Shown here in pieces: positions 17,839-24,702 of a stretch of 64,000 nucleotides of DNA. How positions within the stretch are numbered: position 1 is the first letter of the stretch; each line of letters starts with the position of its first letter. The notes below the pieces were generated by a model. It was not told the DNA's origin. It made no database searches and saw only the letters and a list, made by a program, of their open reading frames with translations. Source of the DNA: a beta proteobacterium AAP51 (GTDB lineage: Bacteria > Pseudomonadota > Gammaproteobacteria > Burkholderiales > Burkholderiaceae_C); assembly GCA_001295905.1 (NCBI GenBank), contig LJHT01000032.1:22917-86916 (forward strand), written 5' to 3'. The position numbers were made by a program, and so were the translations under genes.

Positions 17839-17899
17839 GGTGGAGGCATTTCCACCCGCTCTCCGCATTACCCCCAAGGCGGGTGTGGTGGAGAGCGGG
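17839..17899 (+). promoter_or_regulatory. Leader with overlapping, mutually exclusive hairpins
   Basis: Between the PEP-CTERM gene and the 17936 start are three overlapping perfect dyads. GGTGGA pairs with TCCACC (17839-17844/17851-17856). CACCCGC pairs with GCGGGTG (17853-17859/17879-17885). CCCGCTCTCC pairs with GGAGAGCGGG (17855-17864/17890-17899). They share bases, so only some can form at once. This could be an attenuator-like leader or a terminator for the upstream gene. A CCTAGGGTGG motif begins the block at 17834. Confidence 0.45.
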
Positions 17900-17935
17900 A
17901 AGACTTCGCCTCCATCCACAACGAGGAGGAAACGA

Positions 17936-18937
17936 ATGTCATCGAAGCTGAAGGCGGCGCGCGGGCCGCTAGCGAGCTGCTGGGGCCTGTGGGGTCTGCT
18001 CGGCCTGCTGGCCGCCCCGGGCGCGCACGCCGCCGACCCGACGCCCATCGCGCCGAAGTGCGACCTGCCCTATGCCTACGACGCCGGCACCAAGGCCTGC
18101 AAGCCCAGCGCCGCGTTCAAGGACCTCAAGGGTGAACTCTGCACCGGCAACTTCGGCACCCTGGCCGGCGAGGAATGCAAGCCGCCCGCGGCCGACAAGA
18201 TGCCCAAGCCGAACTGTGGCGACAGCCGTTTCCGCTTCAAGGAAGGCCAGTGCTTCGTGGACGACAGCACGCCCAGTTCTTCCGAGGGCGACTATGTCGG
18301 CGACTGCTTCACCATCCGCGGCGTGACACCGGCGCTGCGCGACAAAGGCATGGCGCCGCCGCCGGGCGCCGATTACCGCCTGATGCTGGTGACGAGCCAG
18401 AAAGACATCAGCGACGGCAAGGACCGCGAGCTGAAGGTGGTCGATGCCGAGTTCTTCTGGAAGCCGCTGTGGTGCGTGACCAAGGGCGGCGCCGAGGTGA
18501 AGACCATCAAGGCCAGCGAACTGGTGGAAAGCGGCGCGGCACGCCGCGGCTGGGTGTTTGGCGCCATGGTCGTGCCCTTCAAGTACTACAAGGAAGGCGG
18601 CAGCCAGACGGGCAACCTGTCGGTGGGGCCCTACGCGGGCTGGCGCTATTCACGCAACGGCAGCGGTTTCACGCTGGCCGTTTCGGCCGCCTTGTCCACC
18701 ATCCAGGGCGAGGTTCGCGACAGCGCCAACAACATCATCGACCGGCCCCAGCTCGTGGGCTATACCGCGGCGGTCGGCGTGCTCTGGGACATCTCGAAGC
18801 GCCCCGGCGCGCGCCCCTTCCAGCTGGGCTTCGTGGTGGGGCAAGACCGTGTCGGGCGCAGCAACGTCACCAAGTTCCAGCAGAACGGCGAGACCTGGTT
18901 CGCCCTGCAGGTGGGTTATCGCTTTACCGACAATTGA
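17936..18937 (+). CDS. Secreted Cys-rich protein of unknown function
   Basis: 333 residues with GAGGAGG just upstream of ATG 17936. The signal peptide (GLWGLLGLLAAPGAHAAD) ends near residue 33. The mature N-terminus (about 40-125) carries at least seven cysteines (KCDLPY, KACKPS, ELCTGN, EECKPP, PNCGDS, GQCFVD, GDCFTI) that may form disulfides. The C-terminal 200 residues alternate hydrophobic and polar residues (NLSVGPYAGWRYSRNGSGFT; FALQVGYRFTDN), as in a small outer-membrane beta-barrel, but the last residue is Asn, not the usual aromatic. Family not recognised. The structured leader suggests post-transcriptional control. Confidence 0.65.
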   Translation: MSSKLKAARGPLASCWGLWGLLGLLAAPGAHAADPTPIAPKCDLPYAYDAGTKACKPSAAFKDLKGELCTGNFGTLAGEECKPPAADKMPKPNCGDSRFRFKEGQCFVDDSTPSSSEGDYVGDCFTIRGVTPALRDKGMAPPPGADYRLMLVTSQKDISDGKDRELKVVDAEFFWKPLWCVTKGGAEVKTIKASELVESGAARRGWVFGAMVVPFKYYKEGGSQTGNLSVGPYAGWRYSRNGSGFTLAVSAALSTIQGEVRDSANNIIDRPQLVGYTAAVGVLWDISKRPGARPFQLGFVVGQDRVGRSNVTKFQQNGETWFALQVGYRFTDN

Positions 18938-19000
18938 CTCGGAGCGGCGATTTCACGCGCGAAGGCTGAGCCCGCGAGCGCAAGACCGGAAGGCCCCACT

Positions 19001-19240
19001 TCAGCCCGGCGGCTCGCCCTCGGGCCGTGTGTAGGCAGCGTCCACGCCGGGCTCGGCCTGCAGGGCCTGCACGGCTGCGGTCAGCGTGGCGTCGCTGGGC
19101 CCGCTCAAGGTGTACCAGCCGGCCAGCGAGGGGTCGCTGGCGCCGGGGTGCAGGGCCTCGGCGCGCACGCCGTGCGTGGCCAGCAGCGGCGCCAGCGTGA
19201 CGATGGCAACGCCCGGGCGCAGGCAGAAAACGGCTTCCAT
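19001..19240 (-). CDS. 79-residue protein resembling the N-terminal region of the adjacent subtilase
   Basis: From ATG 19240 the protein has no signal peptide. Its second half (ASDPSLAGWYTLSG, then LTAAVQALQAEPGVDAAY and TRPEGEPP) lines up with residues about 76-117 of the neighbouring S8 protease (SADPATFYTLRG, then AMLENLLSEPSIDGAY and LKPGGEPP). Shared positions include YTL-G, L---L--EP, D-AY and P-GEPP. Inhibitor_I9-type subtilisin propeptides both fold and inhibit their protease, so a stand-alone copy encoded divergently 131 bases away could be a dedicated inhibitor or chaperone. The similarity is seen directly; the role is inference. Confidence 0.6.
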   Translation of the reverse strand: MEAVFCLRPGVAIVTLAPLLATHGVRAEALHPGASDPSLAGWYTLSGPSDATLTAAVQALQAEPGVDAAYTRPEGEPPG

Positions 19241-19292
19241 CGGCCGAGCATACGCCGTGCGGGGCAGCCCCCCAAGGTTGCGGCGGCGCAGG

Positions 19293-19350
19293 CCCCTAGC
19301 CGTAGGGGAGCGCCGCACCGACCGCGCGAACACACTTCGCAGCCCCTAGG
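19293..19350. promoter_or_regulatory. CCCCTA/TAGGGG dyads upstream of the S8 protease gene
   Basis: CCCCTA at 19293-19298 and TAGGGG at 19303-19308 form a 6-base inverted repeat with a four-base loop. A further CCCCTAGG lies at 19343-19350, about 20 bases before the start codon and just upstream of the GAGGAAAG ribosome site. Similar CCTAGGG motifs precede the genes at 5172 and 17936, so a shared regulator is possible. Confidence 0.4.
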
Positions 19351-19371
19351 TCCCCTGCGAGGAAAGACACC

Positions 19372-21279
19372 ATGTCCCTCATCCAGTCTCCCCCCGAACT
19401 CATCGTGATGGCCAAGCCCCAGGCCAACCTGCGTTCCAGCCCCGCAGGCGGTGTGCGCGGCGCCGCGAGCGCCAAGCCCGCCAGCCTGGCCAAGCTGCTG
19501 AAAAGCGCCAAGTGCACGCTCGAGCCGCTGTTCGGCGACAGCGAGGAACGCGTGCGCGCCGCCATGGGCCCGGCCCTGCGCGGCGCGGCGCCCGACAGCG
19601 CCGACCCGGCCACCTTCTACACGCTGCGCGGCGACGTGAAGAACACGAAGGCGATGCTGGAGAACCTGCTCAGCGAACCCTCCATCGACGGCGCCTACCT
19701 CAAGCCCGGTGGCGAACCGCCGGTCTACCGCGGCCCGGTGGACGGTGCCGAGATGGCGCCTTCCGGCGACCTCGACGCCCCGCCGGCCCCCACGCCCGAC
19801 TACGTGCCACGGCAGCTGTACCTGGAAGCCGCGCCCGGCGGCGTGGATGCGCGCTTCGCCTGGACCAAGCCCGGCGGCCGCGGCGACGGCCTGCGCGTCA
19901 TCGACCTGGAATGGGGCTGGAACTTCAGCCACGAAGACCTGCTCGTGAATTCCGGCGGCCTGCTCGACGGCAGCAACCACAGCAACACGCACCATGGCAC
20001 GGCGGTGCTGGGCGAGATCGGCGGCGACCACAACACGCGGGGCGTGAGCGGCATCTCGCCCAACGCACGGCTGTCGGCCATCTCCTTCGTGGGCAATCCC
20101 TCGGCCACCGCCATCCGCAAGGCCGCCGACCGGCTGGTGGCCGGCGACATCATGCTGCTGGAGATTCACCGCGCCGGGCCGCGCCACGGCTTCGCGGGGC
20201 GCGAAGACCAGCTCGGCTACATCGCCATCGAGTGGTGGCCCGACGACTTCGCCGCCATCCTCTACGCCACCAGCCGCGGCATCCTGGTGGTGGAGGCCGC
20301 GGGCAATGGCGCCGAGAACCTGGACGACGCGCTCTACTCGGTGCGGCCCGCCGGTTTCCCGGCGAGCTGGCGCAACCCCTTCAACCGCAGCAACCCGCAA
20401 TGCGGCGCCATCCTCGTGGGCGCGGGCGCGCCGCCGCCGGGCACGCACGGCCGCAACCACGGCGCCGACCGTTCCCGGCTCGACTTCTCGAACTACGGCT
20501 CGGCCGTCGACTGCCAAGGCTGGGGCCGCGAGGTCACCACCACCGGCTACGGCACCTTGTTCAACGACAGCGTGAACCAGCAGTACACCGACACCTTCTC
20601 GGGCACCAGCAGCGCTAGCCCCATCGTGGTGGGCGTGCTGGCCTGCGTGCAGGGCTGGCTGCGCGCCGCGGGCAAGCCGCTGCGCACCCCGGCGCAGGCG
20701 CGCAGCCTGCTGCGCACGCATGGCTCGCCCCAGCAAGACACGCCCGGGCGCCCGGCCACGCAGCGCATTGGCCGCCGCCCCGACCTGCGCCTGCTGCACG
20801 GTGCGCTGTTCCCGAAGGTGGTAGTGAAGGAAGTGAAGGATGTCGAGAAGTTGCCCAAGGAAGGCGACAAGAACATCAAGGAATTCGTCAAGGAGATGAA
20901 GGAGATCAAGGAGGTCGAGAAGAACCCCAAGGAATTCATCAAGGACACCAAGGAAGCCAAGGAAGTCGAGAAGAACCCGAAGGAATTCGTCAAGGAGTTC
21001 AAGGAGAAGGACAAGGACGTCATCGAGCACGGCGGGTTCGGTGGTATCGGCGGTGTGGGCGGCTTCCGTCCGCCCGGTGCCCTGCCCGGCGATGCGGCCG
21101 GCGAGGCCGACGTGCAGGCGCGCCTGGCAGCGCTGGAGGCTGCGGTGGTGGCGATGTCGCAGTCGGCCCAGTTCGCCGCGCTGGGGGGCGGGCACTTCAT
21201 ACCCGGCGCGCTCAGGCCCGATGTGGGGGGCGCGGCCGACGACGCCACGGCCGAAGGTGGCGACGACGGTTCGGCCTGA
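19372..21279 (+). CDS. S8 (subtilisin-like) serine protease with Lys/Glu-repeat tail
   Basis: 635 residues. The N-terminus has no signal peptide. A propeptide-like region (about 45-118) precedes the peptidase S8 domain (about 145-480), with Asp178 in RVIDLEWGW, His208 in THHGTAVLG, the oxyanion-hole Asn312 in EAAGNGAEN and Ser413 in FSGTSSASP. Residues 483-552 form a tail of KEVEKNPKEF-type repeats, almost entirely Lys, Glu, Val, Asp and Phe, with two near-identical 17-residue units. A Gly-rich hinge, a short helix (QARLAALEAAVVAMS) and an acidic end follow. The start has GAGGAAAG just upstream. Downstream genes encode two ATP-grasp-like proteins, nearly overlapping, so this is probably an operon. 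Lack of an export signal suggests a cytoplasmic role or an unusual secretion route. Confidence 0.85.
   Translation: MSLIQSPPELIVMAKPQANLRSSPAGGVRGAASAKPASLAKLLKSAKCTLEPLFGDSEERVRAAMGPALRGAAPDSADPATFYTLRGDVKNTKAMLENLLSEPSIDGAYLKPGGEPPVYRGPVDGAEMAPSGDLDAPPAPTPDYVPRQLYLEAAPGGVDARFAWTKPGGRGDGLRVIDLEWGWNFSHEDLLVNSGGLLDGSNHSNTHHGTAVLGEIGGDHNTRGVSGISPNARLSAISFVGNPSATAIRKAADRLVAGDIMLLEIHRAGPRHGFAGREDQLGYIAIEWWPDDFAAILYATSRGILVVEAAGNGAENLDDALYSVRPAGFPASWRNPFNRSNPQCGAILVGAGAPPPGTHGRNHGADRSRLDFSNYGSAVDCQGWGREVTTTGYGTLFNDSVNQQYTDTFSGTSSASPIVVGVLACVQGWLRAAGKPLRTPAQARSLLRTHGSPQQDTPGRPATQRIGRRPDLRLLHGALFPKVVVKEVKDVEKLPKEGDKNIKEFVKEMKEIKEVEKNPKEFIKDTKEAKEVEKNPKEFVKEFKEKDKDVIEHGGFGGIGGVGGFRPPGALPGDAAGEADVQARLAALEAAVVAMSQSAQFAALGGGHFIPGALRPDVGGAADDATAEGGDDGSA
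20830..21027 (+). repeat. In-gene Lys/Glu-coding repeats
   Basis: This stretch of the S8 gene is A-rich compared with its surroundings and contains two tandem 51-base units, each coding KEVEKNPKEF plus seven residues, preceded by a diverged unit. The repeat period suggests growth by slippage or unequal exchange. Confidence 0.6.
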
Positions 21280-21280
21280 G

Positions 21281-22105
21281 GTGCAGGCGCCGGTGTGGCT
21301 GTGGCTGCACGACCTGCTGGACCCGGCCGCCGCCGCCGGCCTGGCGATGCTGGCGGCGCACGTGCCCGTGCTGCCGCTGCCGTTGCCGGTGGCATTGGCC
21401 TCGCGCTGGCGGCTGGCGGTATCGGGGCAGGGCACGGCGCTGGGCCTGCACACGCCGATGGGCCGCTTCACGACCACGCCCGGGGTCGCAGGCGGCCCTG
21501 AGGCTGGCGGCGCCCCGGCGGGGCGGCTGCTGGCCGGTGTCATCCACACCCACCAGGGCTTGGCCCTGCCCGACACGCTGCCCGACCGCGACTACAAGGC
21601 CGCCGAGTGGCAGGCGCTGCTGTGGGCCAGTCTGCACGGCGCGCCCGTGCCGGTGCTGAACCGGCCGCGCCCGGCCCAGGTGGCCGGCCCGGCTTCGGCG
21701 GGTTCGCTGGCCGCGCAGCGGGCTTGGTGGTGCCAGCGCCTGGCGCGCGCCGGGCTGTCCGTGTGGCCCACCACGGCGGCAGCGGCGGGCCTGGCCGGTG
21801 AACGCTGGGGGCTGATGGTGGCCGGCTCGCGCGTGGTGCTGGCCGAAGGCGCGCCGCTGCCGGGCTGGCCAGCGAGCGCGCAGCGCCGGCTGTGTGCGTT
21901 GGCGCGCGCCGAGGGCGTGGACTGGCTGGCGCTGGCCGGCATGGAAGATGCCAGCGGCTGCTGGCGCATCAGCCAGGCCAGCACGCGGCCCGACCTGCGC
22001 CCCTTCGGCGCCGCAGGCGCGCAGGCCCTGGCGGCGTGGCTGCAGCGGCGTGCGGGCACGGCCCTGGCGAAGGCCGCCGCGCCCCGGGTGGTCGAAGCGC
22101 ACTGA
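21281..22105 (+). CDS. Degenerate ATP-grasp-like partner protein
   Basis: About 274 residues if GTG 21281 is the start. That start lies one base after the TGA of the protease gene, but the frame is open further upstream, so the true start may overlap. No family was recognised outright. The segment DRDYKAAEWQALLW followed by PVPVLNRP resembles the N-terminal half of proteins that partner ATP-grasp ligases. The C-terminal half (GSRVVLAEGAPLPGW; RRLCALARAEGVDWLALAG; DASGCWRISQASTRPDLRPF) aligns in pattern with the end of the ATP-grasp protein that follows. It lacks the Glu-x-Asn metal ligands, having SQAST instead. It is most likely a catalytically dead ATP-grasp homologue acting with the next gene; this is inference. 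Confidence 0.6.
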   Translation: MQAPVWLWLHDLLDPAAAAGLAMLAAHVPVLPLPLPVALASRWRLAVSGQGTALGLHTPMGRFTTTPGVAGGPEAGGAPAGRLLAGVIHTHQGLALPDTLPDRDYKAAEWQALLWASLHGAPVPVLNRPRPAQVAGPASAGSLAAQRAWWCQRLARAGLSVWPTTAAAAGLAGERWGLMVAGSRVVLAEGAPLPGWPASAQRRLCALARAEGVDWLALAGMEDASGCWRISQASTRPDLRPFGAAGAQALAAWLQRRAGTALAKAAAPRVVEAH

Positions 22106-22166
22106 AGCCCTGCGCAGCGCCAGGCACCACCCCGAATCTCGAACCGGCCTTCAGCGCAACGCCTCC

Positions 22167-23099
22167 ATGGCCCGCCCCGGTCTCGTCGCCGTCTTCGGCG
22201 ATCTTCAAGAAGGCCCCTGCGAACTGCTGGTGCAGGCGCTGCGCACGCTGGGCGGGCCGGTGCTGCTGCTCGACGCGCTGCGCGGCGAGCCCACGGCCGT
22301 GCCCTGGGCCCTGGGCCCTGACGGCGAGTTGACTGGCACGGTGAGCAGCGAAGACGGCCCGGTGCCGCTGGCAGCGTTGCAGGGGCTGTACCTGCGCCCA
22401 GGCGACACGCGCCGCCGGCCGCCCGGCGACGACGCCGCACGCCATGCACGGCGCCAGGCCTGGGCGCAGGGCTGGGTGGACGTGGGTGAACTGAGCCCGG
22501 CGCGCGTGGCCAACCGGCTGTCGGCGATGAACTCCAACGCTTCCAAGCCGCTGCAGTCGCAGGTGCTGGCGGCCTGCGGCTTTGCCGTGCCGCCCATGCT
22601 GCTGTGCAACGAGCCGGAAGCCGTGCTCGCCTTCGAGGCCCGCCACGGCGCGCTCATCTTCAAGTCCGCCAGCGGCGTGCGCTCCATCGTGCGCCCGCTG
22701 GACGACCAGGCCCGCCAGCGGTTGCACGAGGTGAGCCACACGCCCGTGCTCTTCCAGAAGCGCCTGAGCGGCACCAACGTCCGTGTGCACGTGGTCGGCG
22801 AAGCCCTGTTCGCCACCGAGATCGACAGCGACGGGCTGGACTACCGCTATGCCGGCCGCGAAGGCGCCAGCACCTCGCTGCGCGCTACCACGCTGCCGCT
22901 GGACGTGCAGGCCTGCTGCCACCGCGCCGCGCAGCGCCTGGCGCTGCCCTTTGCCGGGCTCGACCTGATGCTGGCCGACGATGGCCAGGTCTACTGCTTC
23001 GAGGCCAACCCCAGCCCGGGCTACAGCTACTACGAAAACGCCACCGGCCAGCCCATCGCTGCCGCGCTGGCACGCTGGCTGGCCGGCGTGGGCGATTGA
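22167..23099 (+). CDS. ATP-grasp ligase (RimK/graspetide-synthetase-like)
   Basis: 310 residues. ATP-grasp enzymes activate a carboxylate as acyl-phosphate and join it to an amine or other nucleophile. Visible parts: NRLSAMNSNASKPLQ and CGFAVPPMLLCNEPE, the linker that in graspetide synthetases precedes the fold; Lys166 in LIFKSASG (ATP contact); FQKRLSGTNVRVHVVG with LFATEIDSDGLDYR; and the metal-binding end with Asp266 in GLDLMLADDG and Glu279/Asn281 in CFEANPSPGYSYYE. It is the third gene of the set S8 protease, degenerate homologue, ligase, all on one strand with a 61-base gap before it. Substrate unknown. The Lys/Glu tail of the protease is a speculative one, since related enzymes link Lys to Glu or Asp side chains. 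Confidence 0.75.
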   Translation: MARPGLVAVFGDLQEGPCELLVQALRTLGGPVLLLDALRGEPTAVPWALGPDGELTGTVSSEDGPVPLAALQGLYLRPGDTRRRPPGDDAARHARRQAWAQGWVDVGELSPARVANRLSAMNSNASKPLQSQVLAACGFAVPPMLLCNEPEAVLAFEARHGALIFKSASGVRSIVRPLDDQARQRLHEVSHTPVLFQKRLSGTNVRVHVVGEALFATEIDSDGLDYRYAGREGASTSLRATTLPLDVQACCHRAAQRLALPFAGLDLMLADDGQVYCFEANPSPGYSYYENATGQPIAAALARWLAGVGD

Positions 23100-23236
23100 G
23101 ATTGCCCGAAGCCAGGTTCTCGCCACCTCAAGCCACTTCACGCCGCTTCACGTCGCTCCTCGCCGCTCCTCGCCCGTCCTCGCCCTGGGGCCGCGCAAGA
23201 CGATGTCCGTTGCCGCCCGGCTCGCGGCTCTGCATC

Positions 23237-23259
23237 AAGACGAAGCATCTCGTCGTCTT
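23237..23259 (+). promoter_or_regulatory. Inverted repeat upstream of the MDR reductase gene
   Basis: AAGACGA and TCGTCTT are perfect 7-base arms around a 9-base centre, ending just before the AAGGAG ribosome site of the next gene. It may be an operator or a 5'-UTR hairpin for the reductase-YCII-sigma factor operon. Confidence 0.4.
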
Positions 23260-23275
23260 GCCAAGGAGCCCTGCC

Positions 23276-24310
23276 ATGACCATTCCCCCCACCATGCGGG
23301 CCGCCGTTGCGGTGCACGAAGGCGGCCCCGCTGCCTTGCGCCTGCAGACCCTGCCCGTTCCCACGCCCGGCCCAGGCCAGGTGTTGATCCGGGTCGAGTC
23401 CGCTGCGGTGAATTTCTCCGACGTGAAGCGCCGTCGCGGCGACGCCTACCCTTTCCCCACCGCCTTTCCCTTCGTGCCTGGCAGTGAGGTGGCCGGCACC
23501 GTGACGGCGCTGGGGCCGGGTGTCAGCAGCGTCGCCCTGGGCGATGCCGTATTCGGTCTCGTCGGCGGGCAAGGCCTCGGGGGCTATGCCCAGTTCGCGC
23601 TGGCCCAGGCCAACCAGATCGGGCCGCGCCCGCCCATGATCCACCCCGACCAGGCCTGCGGCCTGACAGTGGCGGGCACCACCGCCCTGTTGCTGCTGCG
23701 CGAGGCGGCCCGGCTTCAGCCGGGCGAAACAGTGCTGGTGTCCGCCGCGGCCGGCGGCGTGGGCAGCTTCCTCGTGCCGCTGGCGCTGCGGCTGGGCGCC
23801 CAGGCCGTCATCGCCCTCGTCGGCAGCCCGGCCAAGGCAGCGCAGGCCCGGGCGCTGGGCGCGACGGCCACGGTGGATGCGTTGGCAGCCGACTGGCACG
23901 AACCCGTGCGCGCACTGACGGGCGGCCGCGGGGTCGATGTGCTGCTGGAATCCGGCGGTGGCGATGCGCTGGCCCAGGGCCTGCGCGCGCTGGCCCCGTT
24001 CGGGCGGGCGGTAGTCTACGGCGCAGCGAGCGGGCTCGACGCCAGGCTCGACGCGGCGGCCCTGAAGGCCTTGTTCTACACACCGGCCCCCAACCAGAGC
24101 CTGGCGGCTTTCAACCTGGGGGGCTGGTTCATGGAGCGTCCGCAAGTGGCTGGCACGGCGTTGCACGAACTGGTGGGTCTCGTGGCGGCAGGGCAGTTGC
24201 CCGCACCGACAGTGCAGCCCCTGCCACTGACACAGGCCGCCGAGGCTCACCGGCGCCTGGAAAGCCGCGAAACGCTGGGCAAGCTCGTGCTCAAGCCCTG
24301 GGTCGATTAA
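23276..24310 (+). CDS. Zinc-independent MDR oxidoreductase (quinone reductase type)
   Basis: 344 residues. Members reduce quinones or enones with NADPH. The GroES-like N-terminal domain (AAVNFSDVKRRRGDAYPF; FVPGSEVAGTVTALGPGV) and the Rossmann domain with VLVSAAAGGVGSFLVPLALR are clear, and the end (LTQAAEAHRRLESRETLGKL) is the family terminus. The Cys/His ligands of zinc alcohol dehydrogenases are missing, as expected for QOR-type members. AAGGAG precedes ATG 23276. It is the first gene of a tight operon (24 then 11 bases) with a YCII-domain protein and an ECF42-type sigma factor, so it may be induced under the same stress. Confidence 0.85.
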   Translation: MTIPPTMRAAVAVHEGGPAALRLQTLPVPTPGPGQVLIRVESAAVNFSDVKRRRGDAYPFPTAFPFVPGSEVAGTVTALGPGVSSVALGDAVFGLVGGQGLGGYAQFALAQANQIGPRPPMIHPDQACGLTVAGTTALLLLREAARLQPGETVLVSAAAGGVGSFLVPLALRLGAQAVIALVGSPAKAAQARALGATATVDALAADWHEPVRALTGGRGVDVLLESGGGDALAQGLRALAPFGRAVVYGAASGLDARLDAAALKALFYTPAPNQSLAAFNLGGWFMERPQVAGTALHELVGLVAAGQLPAPTVQPLPLTQAAEAHRRLESRETLGKLVLKPWVD

Positions 24311-24334
24311 GGTTCCACACACCGGAGACTGGCC

Positions 24335-24691
24335 ATGCAATTCGTCCTTACCTTCAACCAGCCGCTGGCTGAGATCGAACGTCACGAACACCCCGTCGAA
24401 GGCCCGCCAGCCCTGGAGCCGTGGAAGACCTACATGGCCGACATGGCCGCGGCCGGCGTGCTGCGTGGCGGCAACCGCTTGGCGCCGCCGTGGACGGCCA
24501 CCACCGTGCGCGTGCGCCGCGGCGAACGGCAGATCCAGGACGGCCCTTTTGCCGAGACGCGCGAAACCGCCGCTGGCTATGTGGTGATCGAGGTGCCCTC
24601 GCTCGATGAAGCGCTGCACTGGGCGGGCCGCAGCCCCAGCAGCAGCACTGGCAGCACCGAGGTGCGGCCCGTGGCCCTGCCGCCGGCCTGA
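24335..24691 (+). CDS. YCII-related (DGPF) domain protein
   Basis: 118 residues forming one ferredoxin-like YCII domain. The family signature DGPFAETRE is present at about residues 69-77, with FVLTFNQPL at the start and GYVVIEVPSLDEAL near the end. DGPF proteins have unknown biochemistry but are the usual neighbours of ECF42 sigma factors, and one follows here 11 bases downstream. The C-terminus (SPSSSTGSTEVRPVALPPA) replaces the usual ELRPV end with a short Ser-rich insert. ATG 24335 has a GGAGA-like site upstream. Confidence 0.8.
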   Translation: MQFVLTFNQPLAEIERHEHPVEGPPALEPWKTYMADMAAAGVLRGGNRLAPPWTATTVRVRRGERQIQDGPFAETRETAAGYVVIEVPSLDEALHWAGRSPSSSTGSTEVRPVALPPA

Positions 24692-24702
24692 ACGGCAGCA
24701 CC

